Part shown: positions 1 to 6,931 of the stretch, piece after piece
Numbering within the stretch: the stretch's first letter is position 1
Layout of the letters: every line of letters begins with the position of its first letter
Assembly: GCA_015056625.1 (NCBI GenBank)
Contig: SVFY01000002.1
Span: 1 to 64,000, forward strand
Reading direction: 5' to 3'
DNA length: 64,000 bases
DNA from: Butyrivibrio sp.
GTDB taxonomy: Bacteria; Bacillota; Clostridia; Lachnospirales; Lachnospiraceae
Translations under genes and position numbers: made by a program
Notes under the pieces: generated by a model
Told to the model about the DNA's origin: nothing
The model's input: only the letters and a program-made list of their open reading frames with translations
The model's database searches: none

Positions 1-96
1 GGATACATTATTTTGAGTCATAAGTGACTGAATTTTCAATGAGCCATCTGACCTATATTTAGATTAGCAGATACAGTTGCTGATGGAGCTGTAAAA

Positions 97-450
97 GTGG
101 AAAGCGCCGGTAAGAAACTTGCAAACAGTGAAATTTATGAAGAAAAGAACACAGATCAGCTGCTTAAAACTGTAAAGAATTTTGTAGATGGTTACAATGA
201 TGTCAACAGTGGAGCAAGAAACACTACAAGCACCACAGTTAGAAACAGAGCCGGATCATTCGGACAAAGGCTTAGAAACAATGCATCTTTAACATCGCAA
301 GCAGCCATCACATCAAGCAGATATTCAATGAATACGGGCATTTATGGATCTAATGGCAGATACAATACCGGAAACTTTTTGGGTGGTTATAGTAGTTTTG
401 GAGGATATGGTAATTCATTCTTGTCATCAATGTTTTCAAGATGGTTTTAG
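97..450 (+). CDS. Hypothetical protein, probably a 5'-truncated remnant of a larger gene
   Basis: The 117-residue frame opens with GTG, but the same frame stays open upstream to a TGA at 49-51 and reads as plausible protein (LADTVADGAVK...), so the start is uncertain. The part DQLLKTVKNFVDGYN resembles the motif seen in FliD-like flagellar hook-associated proteins of Lachnospiraceae, where a 'VKxFVxDYN' segment follows a Ser/Thr/Ala-rich stretch. The C-terminal half is low-complexity Ser/Gly/Tyr/Asn. The family resemblance is weak and from memory. I infer either a small secreted or flagellum-associated protein or the decayed 3' part of such a gene. It is followed 35 bases later by a similarly unusual hypothetical gene. 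Confidence 0.4.
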   Translation: MESAGKKLANSEIYEEKNTDQLLKTVKNFVDGYNDVNSGARNTTSTTVRNRAGSFGQRLRNNASLTSQAAITSSRYSMNTGIYGSNGRYNTGNFLGGYSSFGGYGNSFLSSMFSRWF

Positions 451-485
451 AACTTAAATGCGCAAATTTATGAGGTGAACAGCAT

Positions 486-1469
486 ATGAAGATAGCAAGT
501 AGTGATGTTTATTCTAATTCAAATTACAGCTATCAAAAGGATTTGAGTAGTGGCGGCGCAGGGACAGGCGGATTTTTTGCCGGAATAGTAGAAAAACATG
601 TAGAAAAGGAAAAAACTGATTATCAGGCAACAGGTAATATCAAAACAGAAGATGGAAGAGAAATAAATGTTGATGTGGACGTAAGCATGTCTCGCAAAAA
701 GGAACATGAGACATTCATACCGATATCGTCACCACTTGATAATCTTTTTGATCCATTGATAATCAATACTGGAAGTCAGACAGCTTCTTTAAGTGATACG
801 AAATTTAAATTTGATCTTGATGCGGACGGCATGCAGGACGAAATATCCATGACAAAATCAGGGAGTGGATTCCTTGTTCTTGATAAGAATGGAGACGGCA
901 AGGTAAATGACGGCACTGAATTGTTTGGAGTAAAGAGCGGTGATGGATTTAAGGATCTTGCCAATTACGACTCAGATGGTAATGGCTGGATTGATGAAAA
1001 TGATGAAGTCTTTGATAAGCTCAAAGTTTGGAGTAAATCTGATGATGGAAAAGATGATCTTAGGACACTAAAGGAATCTGGTGTTGGAGCTATCTTCCTT
1101 GGATCAGAAAACACAGAATTTACTCTTGATGGTGCTGATGGGGCTTTAGATGGGAAAGTGAGAAAGACGGGAATCTTTCTAAAGGAGGATGGGACTGCAG
1201 GGACCATCCAGCACGTTGATTTAGCCATTAAAGGCCGTGAATCAGAACTTATGAGTGCTGCTGAAAAGCTGGATGAAGTCCTTGAGAAAATACGCAGTGA
1301 GAGCTCTCAAAGGAGCAGGCGAAATAACAATAATGATAAAGCAAGACGCCGGGCTCAGAGAGCAGCGAGACAGAAGAAACAGCTTGAGGATTATCAGAAA
1401 AGGCAGGATCTTAATAAAGAGCTGACAGAAAAGGCTATCGAGCATAGAAAAATGCTATATGGCACTTAA
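486..1469 (+). CDS. Hypothetical protein with EF-hand-like calcium-binding loops
   Basis: The 327-residue protein carries three Asp/Asn/Gly-rich loops of the DxDxDG type: DLDADGMQDE (about 110-119), DKNGDGKVNDGTE (133-145) and DSDGNGWIDENDE (162-174). This is the signature of EF-hand or dockerin-like calcium-binding loops. No signal peptide or membrane segment is visible; the N-terminus (MKIASSDVYSNS...) is Ser/Asn/Tyr-rich. The last 80 residues are a highly basic, probably coiled helix (RSRRNNNNDKARRRAQRAARQKKQ). Similar proteins occur beside flagellar genes in Lachnospiraceae, but the function is not known. A GAGGTGA ribosome site precedes the ATG, and an intrinsic terminator follows. Confidence 0.65.
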   Translation: MKIASSDVYSNSNYSYQKDLSSGGAGTGGFFAGIVEKHVEKEKTDYQATGNIKTEDGREINVDVDVSMSRKKEHETFIPISSPLDNLFDPLIINTGSQTASLSDTKFKFDLDADGMQDEISMTKSGSGFLVLDKNGDGKVNDGTELFGVKSGDGFKDLANYDSDGNGWIDENDEVFDKLKVWSKSDDGKDDLRTLKESGVGAIFLGSENTEFTLDGADGALDGKVRKTGIFLKEDGTAGTIQHVDLAIKGRESELMSAAEKLDEVLEKIRSESSQRSRRNNNNDKARRRAQRAARQKKQLEDYQKRQDLNKELTEKAIEHRKMLYGT

Positions 1470-1518
1470 GGAGCAAAGCACTTATTCCGATAATATATAG
1501 AGAGGTTAGGATGGAACT

Positions 1519-1564
1519 GCCGGATATCAATGGATTGATAAATCTAATGATATTCGGCTTTTTT
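1519..1564 (+). terminator. Intrinsic terminator after the EF-hand gene
   Basis: An 11-bp stem, GCCGGATATCA pairing with TGATATTCGGC (one G-U), carries a further inner GATT/AATC pair and is followed by six T residues. It separates the EF-hand gene from the next gene. Confidence 0.8.
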
Positions 1565-1621
1565 ATGTTAAGAAGGAAGGTGAAAGTAAAGAGCAAAGCG
1601 CCGCAACTGATAATCAATTAG

Positions 1622-1682
1622 CCACTCGGTCCTTTCAGGAGAGTGGAACAGCTCTGAACGACAGATGAGCTGTAGAAAGGAA
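1622..1682 (+). promoter_or_regulatory. Two-hairpin 5' leader ending in the ribosome site of the next gene
   Basis: Two consecutive hairpins lie directly upstream of the gene at 1688. The first is CCACTC/GAGTGG (1622-1646) with an inner TCCT/AGGA pair. The second is ACAGCTC/GAGCTGT (1648-1673). The ribosome site GAAAGGAA (1675-1682) follows at once. Both AGGA in hairpin 1 and AAGGA in the ribosome site match the core of the CsrA target ANGGA, which suggests but does not prove translational control. Confidence 0.45.
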
Positions 1683-1687
1683 CACTT

Positions 1688-2563
1688 ATGTCCAATACAA
1701 TAACAAACGGAAACTATTATTACTCACAGAGTTCATTTGTACAGAGTGCCCACTATTATTCGAATCAGACTTTCGGAAACAATGATTTCCAGAGTACTGT
1801 CATCAAAAAAGATGAAGATTCCTCTGAAGTAGTAGATGCCCTGGCAAAAGAAGAGCCTGCAAAGAAAGGATATACACGAGTTATAACAGCAAATGTGTGG
1901 AACTCAGGAATGACATCAACGAAACTTGCTGATGGCAAAACAGCCTATTCTTATCAAGGCGTGATGCAGAAGTTTGAGATAAGGATTGATGTGATGGGAG
2001 ACAGCAGGAAATATACTGCAACCGGAACAGATGAAAACGGCAATGAGTTCTCAAAAGAGATCGATCCTTATAAAGTGAATCCGACAGATTCGGATTTTAC
2101 AGAATTTGCCGCATTGTGCTCGTATATCCGTGACACTGAGGGTATTGCTGATGAAGCTATGCAGGTAGTAGATGGAGTAGCCCCTTATGATATCTTTGAG
2201 AAAAAGAATTATCTGTCAGAGCTGAATGGCTCCATAAACAACTTTCAGATGATGGGAGTAAGTACACTTGGAGCAGAGCAGCTTCTTTCTCACATAAACA
2301 GGCTGATGGAAGTTATGATGACATCAGGTGTGGGTAATGGTATTTCTCCTGAGCCGGTAGAGAATGCAACAACATTTGCAGGTGCAAAGTTTTGGGAAGA
2401 TACCGGAAGTTTTGGCACATTTTCAGGAATCCGCTTCCAGGCTATAAGTTACTATGGCACCAGAGAAATCGGCGGAGCTGATTCGGCAACTGCAGAGAAG
2501 CCTGTCGAGATAAGTGATAAGGAAGATGATCAGAAAGAGATAGGGCTGCTTTTAATTTGTTGA
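1688..2563 (+). CDS. Conserved hypothetical protein
   Basis: I do not recognise a characterised family in this 291-residue protein. It has no signal peptide or membrane helix. The first 40 residues are Ser/Tyr/Asn-rich (MSNTITNGNYYYSQSS...), in the same style as the N-terminus of the EF-hand protein upstream. A mixed alpha/beta body follows and the end is acidic (SDKEDDQKE). The ATG has a good ribosome site, GAAAGGAA, six bases upstream. Composition and position suggest co-evolution with the two preceding genes, perhaps in a motility- or surface-related locus, but this is inference only. Confidence 0.55.
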   Translation: MSNTITNGNYYYSQSSFVQSAHYYSNQTFGNNDFQSTVIKKDEDSSEVVDALAKEEPAKKGYTRVITANVWNSGMTSTKLADGKTAYSYQGVMQKFEIRIDVMGDSRKYTATGTDENGNEFSKEIDPYKVNPTDSDFTEFAALCSYIRDTEGIADEAMQVVDGVAPYDIFEKKNYLSELNGSINNFQMMGVSTLGAEQLLSHINRLMEVMMTSGVGNGISPEPVENATTFAGAKFWEDTGSFGTFSGIRFQAISYYGTREIGGADSATAEKPVEISDKEDDQKEIGLLLIC

Positions 2564-2571
2564 AAAGATGT

Positions 2572-2577
2572 TATAAT
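2572..2577 (+). promoter_or_regulatory. Probable -10 element of the toxin-antitoxin operon
   Basis: A perfect TATAAT sits just after the previous stop codon and 33 bases before the antitoxin ATG. The -35 region (TTTTAA) is weak. Type II toxin-antitoxin promoters are usually autorepressed by the antitoxin or the complex; no clear operator palindrome was identified here. Confidence 0.5.
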
Positions 2578-2610
2578 AATATTACAGGGTGGGGCCTGAA
2601 AGGAGATTTT

Positions 2611-2811
2611 ATGAGTACAGCGAAAGAACTCATAATAGACAGAGTTAATAACATGTCAGATGACATGGATGAAAATCAGATGATTGATAGGCTTTACATG
2701 CTTTCAAGATTGGAGCATAGCCGTAAGAGATGTCAAGAAGAAGGAACAATAAAAGATTCCGAGTTGGACGAGCATTTTAAGGAGAAGAGAAGGCAGTATG
2801 CAGGAGTATGA
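2611..2811 (+). CDS. Antitoxin of a RelE/ParE-type toxin-antitoxin pair
   Basis: This 66-residue acidic, helical protein (MSTAKELIIDRVNNMSDDMDENQMIDRLYML...) lies directly before and overlaps a RelE/ParE-type toxin by 14 bases, the classic antitoxin-toxin order. The ORF track starts at 2557, but that start lies inside the preceding gene and its -10 region. The ATG at 2611 has a strong ribosome site (AAAGGAGA) and is preferred. Antitoxins of this class bind and neutralise the toxin and repress their own operon. The protein family could be RelB-like or a short Phd/addiction-module type; sequence alone does not let me choose. Confidence 0.7.
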   Translation: MSTAKELIIDRVNNMSDDMDENQMIDRLYMLSRLEHSRKRCQEEGTIKDSELDEHFKEKRRQYAGV

Positions 2812-3115
2812 GCTTGAATGGTCTCCTGATGCACTTGATGACTTGGATGAAATCTGGGATACAATAGCCTGGGAAGGTGACCCGGATGATGCAGATTCTT
2901 TTATTGATCAGTTAAGGAGTGTTGCCAGAGATTTATGTGGCAATGCTAGGAAAGGAAGGATAATACCTGAACTTGGGCTTGAGAACTTCAGAGAAGCTTA
3001 TTATAAGGGTTATACATTGGTGTACGAGATAACCAAAGATTCAATTTTAATTCATGAAGTGTTTAACCAGAAGAGGATTTATATTAGATCCTATCCTAGA
3101 AGAAAAAGGCATTAA
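2798..3115 (+). CDS. RelE/ParE family type II toxin
   Basis: The 105-residue protein opens with the typical ParE/RelE pattern (YELEWSPDALDDLDEIWDTIA...). It ends with the expected strand-rich core (FREAYYKGYTLVYEITKDSILIHEVFNQKR), including the conserved Y..Y.I-V-Y and 'H.VF..KR' features. RelE members cleave mRNA in the ribosome, while ParE members poison DNA gyrase; the sequence does not settle which. It overlaps the antitoxin by 14 bases, so translation is probably coupled. A terminator follows directly. The pair sits beside a transposase remnant, consistent with mobile accessory DNA. Confidence 0.85.
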   Translation: MQEYELEWSPDALDDLDEIWDTIAWEGDPDDADSFIDQLRSVARDLCGNARKGRIIPELGLENFREAYYKGYTLVYEITKDSILIHEVFNQKRIYIRSYPRRKRH

Positions 3116-3157
3116 CGAGATATTCTGATAAAGTAAAAACTTGATAATTACAGTGAG

Positions 3158-3200
3158 CACCTGTTTTACTCCGTGTGAGAGTAAGACAGGTGTTTTATTT
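3158..3200 (+). terminator. Intrinsic terminator of the toxin-antitoxin operon
   Basis: A 14-bp stem, CACCTGTTTTACTC pairing with GAGTAAGACAGGTG (one G-T wobble), with a 7-base loop, is followed by TTTTATTT. Confidence 0.85.
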
Positions 3201-3209
3201 GTTCGTTTT

Positions 3210-3314
3210 TTAATCTACGGACAACTTCGGCAATCTCTCTAAAATATCAAATACATCTCCTTGCGGTATTGCCACTGTCAAAACAATTTCCCAGCGTTTT
3301 AATATAGGTTGAGG
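3210..3314 (-). pseudogene. Short orphan 3' end of a minus-strand gene
   Basis: Reading the minus strand from about 3314 gives a protein-like stretch without internal stops, YPQPILKRWEIVLTVAIPQG... ending ...ILERLPKLSVD and a TAA at 3212-3210. A TGA cuts it off upstream. It looks like the last 35 or so codons of a gene whose body is lost, running opposite to and abutting the transposase remnant. I do not recognise the parent family. Short length makes chance possible. Confidence 0.3.
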
Positions 3315-3919
3315 ATATCAGAAAGAGGCATGAAGAAATTGGGGATTTGACTGGAGATGAGAAACTATCAGGTTTTTCAAAAGAAGATCATATCATTCCA
3401 ATAATAACTCTTTGCATCTGTTTTGATAAGAAAAAATGGGTTGCACCAAGATCTCTTTTCGATATGTTTGGGAAAGTTCATCCAGGGATAGCGGAGTACG
3501 TTGATGACTATAGACTCAATCTGATAACTCCCGATGAAATAGAAGATTTTGAAAAGTTTTCCTCGGAACTTGGTGCAGTAATGGAGTTCATACACATTTC
3601 AGATGACAAGGAAAAGCTTCGTGATATAATTAAGGCAAGAGGAAACGAAAGTATTCACGTTAACACAGTGGATATGATCAATACCTATATTGGTACGAAG
3701 ATTTCTACAAAAAATGCGAAAGGAGGGCAAGTAAAAGTGTGTCAGGCATTACAGGAATTAATTGAAGATGAAAGAGCAGAAGGACGTGCTGAAGGAGCAG
3801 ACTTGCTTGCTAAACTCCTCAAGGCAATACAGCCAGGAAGTAAGGATCTTGATAAGGCTTTGAACGCTACAGATGCCGAAAGGAAAAAACTCTATAAGAA
3901 ATATGGCATTGTAGATTGA
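3308..3919 (+). pseudogene. Decayed Rpn/PD-(D/E)XK nuclease-family transposase (C-terminal part)
   Basis: The reading frame matches the C-terminal two thirds of the PD-(D/E)XK nuclease-family transposase (Rpn-like) proteins that are abundant in Lachnospiraceae: ...LSGFSKEDHIIPIITLCICFDKKKW...SLFDMFG...NYR-like...LNLITPDEIEDFEKF... then an acidic helical tail (ELIEDERAEGRAEG). The ORF track begins at a TTG at 3347, but homologous-looking protein (VEDIRKRHEEIGD) continues upstream to a TAG at 3305-3307. The N-terminal nuclease core with the catalytic PD and (D/E)XK residues is missing, so I call it a remnant. Full-length family members are roughly 300 residues or more. Confidence 0.7.
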
Positions 3920-3937
3920 TATGTAATTGCGACATCA

Positions 3938-3970
3938 ATCCGGACAGGAAATAATCCTGTCCGGATTTTT
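3938..3970 (+). terminator. Intrinsic terminator before bcp
   Basis: A perfect 12-bp stem, ATCCGGACAGGA / TCCTGTCCGGAT, with the loop AATAA, is followed by TTTT. It isolates the bcp-yaaA operon from the transposase remnant. Confidence 0.85.
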
Positions 3971-3989
3971 AAAAAGGAGATAAACAGCT

Positions 3990-4442
3990 ATGTTGGAAGT
4001 TGGAACAAAGGCACCTGCATTTGAACTGCCTGATCAGAACGGAGTAATGCACTCTTTGGAAGAGTACAAGGGCAAGAAGGTAATACTGTACTTTTATCCA
4101 AAGGATAACACATCAGGATGCACCAAGCAGGCTTGCGGTTTTTCTGAGAGATATCCCCAATTTACAGAGAAGGGTGCAGTGGTACTTGGAGTAAGTAAAG
4201 ATACTGTTGCTTCCCACAAGAAGTTTGAAGAAAAATATGGCCTGGCATTTACCCTGCTTGCTGATCCGGAGCGCAAGGTAATAGAGGCGTACGATGTTTG
4301 GAAAGAAAAGAAGAACTATGGGAAAGTATCCATGGGTGTTGTCAGGACAACATACCTTATAGATGAGGATGGTATTATCATAAGAGCAAATGATAAGGTT
4401 AAGGCAGCTGACGATCCTGAAAAGATGCTGGGAGAACTTTAA
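3990..4442 (+). CDS. bcp: Thiol peroxidase, Bcp/PrxQ-type peroxiredoxin
   Basis: This cytoplasmic peroxiredoxin of 150 residues reduces hydrogen peroxide and organic hydroperoxides with electrons from thioredoxin. The catalytic motif TSGCTKQACGF holds the peroxidatic Cys44 and, five residues on, the resolving Cys49. That spacing marks the atypical two-cysteine Bcp/PrxQ subgroup. Length matches the family. The ribosome site AAAAAGGAG precedes the ATG. The stop codon overlaps the start of yaaA (TAATG), so the two peroxide-defence genes are translationally coupled, which suits an anaerobe facing brief oxygen exposure. Confidence 0.93.
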   Translation: MLEVGTKAPAFELPDQNGVMHSLEEYKGKKVILYFYPKDNTSGCTKQACGFSERYPQFTEKGAVVLGVSKDTVASHKKFEEKYGLAFTLLADPERKVIEAYDVWKEKKNYGKVSMGVVRTTYLIDEDGIIIRANDKVKAADDPEKMLGEL

Positions 4443-5188
4443 TGAGGATAATACTTTCCCCTGCCAAGAAGATGAATGTTGACACTGATACGCTTGAATA
4501 CCAGGGGCTTCCGGTTTTTCTTGATGAGACACAGGAGATTCTTGACTGGTTAAGAAAACAGTCTGCTACTGATTTGCAGAAACTCTGGGGATGTAATGAC
4601 AAGATTGCGGAGCAGAATATTAAGCGCATAAAAGAAATGGATATCCGCAAAAGACTTACTCCTGCGATACTGTCGTATGAAGGCATTGCATATCAGTACA
4701 TGGCACCGGCTGTTTTTGAAGACAGCTGTTTTGATTATGTTCAGGAACATCTGCGCATATTGTCAGGCTTTTATGGTGTACTAAGGCCTATGGATGGAGT
4801 AACGCCTTATAGACTTGAAATGCAGGCAAAAGCGGCTATTAGTGGATGCAGGGATCTCTATGAACTCTGGGGGTCAAAGCTATATAATGAAGTAAAAGAT
4901 GACTCCAAAGTGATCATTAATCTTGCCTCGAAGGAATACTCAAAGTGTATTGAAAAGTATTTAAGTTCAGATGACTGCTACATTACAGTTACATTTGGAG
5001 AAATGGTAAATGGAAAGCTTGTGACCAAAGGGACTTATGCCAAGATGGCAAGAGGAGAAATGGTCAGATACATGGCTGAGAATAAGATCACAGATCCAAA
5101 AGAAATAAGAAAGTTTGACAGACTTGGCTATATATACAGGGAAGATCTTTCAGATGATACAGAAATTGTATTTGAAAGACGGGGATGA
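4442..5188 (+). CDS. yaaA: Peroxide stress protein YaaA (DUF328/UPF0246)
   Basis: The 248-residue protein begins with the family hallmark MRIILSPAKKM. It retains the conserved blocks YEGIAYQYM, LRILSGFYGVLRPMDGVTPYRLEM and NLASKEYSK. In Escherichia coli YaaA lowers intracellular free iron and protects DNA and protein from hydrogen peroxide damage; the fold binds DNA. Length equals the family norm. It overlaps bcp by one base, forming a two-gene peroxide operon. The same strand continues seven bases later into the SGNH hydrolase gene. Confidence 0.93.
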   Translation: MRIILSPAKKMNVDTDTLEYQGLPVFLDETQEILDWLRKQSATDLQKLWGCNDKIAEQNIKRIKEMDIRKRLTPAILSYEGIAYQYMAPAVFEDSCFDYVQEHLRILSGFYGVLRPMDGVTPYRLEMQAKAAISGCRDLYELWGSKLYNEVKDDSKVIINLASKEYSKCIEKYLSSDDCYITVTFGEMVNGKLVTKGTYAKMARGEMVRYMAENKITDPKEIRKFDRLGYIYREDLSDDTEIVFERRG

Positions 5189-5194
5189 GGTGCA

Positions 5195-6661
5195 ATGAGT
5201 AAGTGGTTTGAAAAGATAATGCAGCGCATTGGTAAAAGGGAGATGATCATCATTTCATCTGCCATTTTTGCGACTGCTTTTGTAATCATCCTGGTCATGG
5301 CGCTCATAAAAGGTTCCAACGGGGGTGTAAGTGAGAAAACAGCTATTGGCGAAGAAGCGCAAAACGCCACTGCGGCCGAGGAGGATATGCCCGTTATCGA
5401 GACAGCAACTGAGGGGATGAAGACAGAGTCAACTCCGGATACAACTGTACTTGCCAAAAAAGAAGGTGCGAAGGACGGATACCTTAACAGGTGCGTATTT
5501 CTTGGCGATTCAAGAACAGTTGCAATGGTCAACTATGGCTTTTTCAATGATGATGCCGCTTTGGCGCAGATTGGCATATCACATCCGGCATTTGCATCCA
5601 ATACATTCATTAACAATGCCGGTAAAGAATATACTTTAAAAACTTATCTGGCATCTCACCAGGCTCCTGTTATTTATATTCTTTTGGGAGTAAACGGTAT
5701 CAATGATCCCAGTGAGACCCATTATCGTGATACTTTTGTTTCGCTAATAGACAAAGTGGCTGAGATGGCACCTAATTCTAATCTTGTACTTGTGGCTATA
5801 GGTCCAGTGGATGATAACGGGATCTATAAAAATAGTGTCCAGAATGCATGGATAGACAAGTACAATGATTTTCTGCTTGAAACTGCAAAGGAGAAGCATA
5901 TTTTCTATCTCGATATCGCAGAAATTCTTAAAGGCTCTGATGGACAGGTTAAGTCTGAGTACAACGGCGGTGACGGACTTCATTATTCCGGAAAGGGATG
6001 TGAGGCCATATTCAGGTACATAGTAGAGCATCCTGTACCTCAAATATCTGATGAGGGCAAATATGTAGTTAAGTATATCAAGCCTGATCCAAACAGGATC
6101 AAGGTTACTATGGGTGATGAATCGGGAATTGACGAAGACAAGCTACAGGATCTTATGGATATGATGATTGGAACTCCAGAAAGTCAGGCTGTCTCAGATT
6201 CAAGTACTGAATCAAGTGAGTTGACAGAAGAGGAACTGCGTCTAATAGAAGAGGAAGAAGAGAGAAAGAAAGCAGAAGAGGAAGAAAAGAAGAAAGCCGA
6301 AGAGGAAGCCCAAAAGAAGGCCGAGGAAGAGGAGGCCAGAAAGAAGGCAGAAGAAGAGGAAGCCAAAAAGAAGGCAGAAGAAGAGGAAGCAAAAAAGAAG
6401 GCAGAAGAAGAGGAAGCTAAAAAGAAGGCTGAGGAAGAGGAAGCAAAAAGGAAGGCTGAGGAAGAGGAAGCAAAAAGGAAGGCTGAAGAAGAGGAAAGAA
6501 AGAAGGCTGAAGAAGAAAAAGAAAAGTCCGAAACAGAGGAAGATGAATCCAAAGAGGAAGACAAGGATAAAAGCGGACAGGGCAGCAGTGAGGAAACTGA
6601 AAAAGAAGAATCATCTGGTCAGTCTGAGGGCGATACCGGAAATCAGCCGGAAGGAGAATAA
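5195..6661 (+). CDS. Membrane-anchored SGNH/GDSL hydrolase with a long Glu/Lys helix
   Basis: An N-terminal membrane segment (about 17-38) anchors the protein with the rest outside. An SGNH hydrolase domain follows at about 97-275: block I GDSR with the nucleophile Ser106, block III GVNGIND with Asn167, and block V DGLHYS with Asp260 and His263. Such domains are esterases or acyltransferases, often acting on cell-wall or polysaccharide acyl groups. From about residue 350 the protein is a nearly pure E/K/R/A heptad-like repeat of period 8 (EEEAKKKA), predicted to form a rigid single helix. The C-terminus is acidic and Ser-rich with no LPxTG sorting signal. The substrate is unknown. Confidence 0.82.
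   Translation: MSKWFEKIMQRIGKREMIIISSAIFATAFVIILVMALIKGSNGGVSEKTAIGEEAQNATAAEEDMPVIETATEGMKTESTPDTTVLAKKEGAKDGYLNRCVFLGDSRTVAMVNYGFFNDDAALAQIGISHPAFASNTFINNAGKEYTLKTYLASHQAPVIYILLGVNGINDPSETHYRDTFVSLIDKVAEMAPNSNLVLVAIGPVDDNGIYKNSVQNAWIDKYNDFLLETAKEKHIFYLDIAEILKGSDGQVKSEYNGGDGLHYSGKGCEAIFRYIVEHPVPQISDEGKYVVKYIKPDPNRIKVTMGDESGIDEDKLQDLMDMMIGTPESQAVSDSSTESSELTEEELRLIEEEEERKKAEEEEKKKAEEEAQKKAEEEEARKKAEEEEAKKKAEEEEAKKKAEEEEAKKKAEEEEAKRKAEEEEAKRKAEEEERKKAEEEKEKSETEEDESKEEDKDKSGQGSSEETEKEESSGQSEGDTGNQPEGE
6249..6526 (+). repeat. 24-bp tandem repeat encoding EEEAKKKA units
   Basis: Within the SGNH gene, units of about 24 bases (for example GAGGAAGCAAAAAAGAAGGC) repeat eight to ten times with small variations. 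They encode alternating Glu and Lys/Arg blocks. Such DNA is prone to expansion and contraction, so the length may vary between strains. Confidence 0.85.
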
Positions 6662-6671
6662 GAAGATAACT

Positions 6672-6705
6672 AAAAAAGGAAAGCTCAAAAAAGCTTTCCT
6701 TTTTT
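6672..6705. terminator. Bidirectional terminator between the SGNH gene and tRNA-Met
   Basis: A 14-bp perfect stem, AAAAAAGGAAAGCT / AGCTTTCCTTTTTT, with a six-base loop has a T run on both strands. It can therefore stop the + strand SGNH transcript and the - strand tRNA transcript. Confidence 0.85.
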
Positions 6706-6709
6706 GTAG

Positions 6710-6783
6710 TAGCGAGAGGGGGACTTGAACCCTCGACACCGCGGGTATGAACCGCGTGCTCTAGCCAGCTGAGCTACCTCGCC
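6710..6783 (-). tRNA. tRNA-Met (anticodon CAT)
   Basis: On the minus strand the sequence folds as a tRNA. The acceptor stem is GGCGAGG/TCTCGCT with terminal G-T pairs, the D-arm is GCTC...GAGC, and the anticodon stem is CGCGG/CCGCG around the loop TTCATAC. The T-loop is TTCAAGT. CCA is not encoded. The T stem has one A-C mismatch. The CAT anticodon makes it elongator tRNA-Met, or possibly the Ile2 species that reads ATA after lysidine modification; G1-U72 pairing argues against the initiator only weakly. Confidence 0.93.
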
Positions 6784-6815
6784 ATAAGTGCCTGCTCATT
6801 GGAGCCGACTAAGAT

Positions 6816-6845
6816 AATATAACGCGAAACCACCCATATTGTCAA
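6816..6845 (-). promoter_or_regulatory. Promoter of the tRNA-Met gene
   Basis: On the minus strand a perfect -35 TTGACA (complement of 6840-6845) is followed after 18 bases by TATATT (complement of 6816-6821), 33 bases upstream of the mature tRNA 5' end. Confidence 0.75.
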
Positions 6846-6931
6846 CAACTAATTTACGATTTTAATTCCTTTTCATTTCGACAACATCATGTGATAGTAT
6901 TATCTATAAGAATCACTGGTGGGAGTTGAGT

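Noticed and set aside
5128-5532. 134-residue minus-strand ORF over the yaaA/SGNH junction
   Set aside because: It overlaps two well-supported plus-strand genes and has no recognisable domain.
6184-6564. 126-residue minus-strand ORF, almost all Ser/Ala/Phe
   Set aside because: It is the antisense shadow of the Glu/Lys repeat in the SGNH gene; the composition follows directly from the repeat.
6710-6783. tRNA-Met as an integration site for a mobile island carrying the methyltransferase
   Set aside because: The tRNA 3' end, where integrases act, faces the SGNH gene, not the methyltransferase; no integrase gene or repeated tRNA end was seen.
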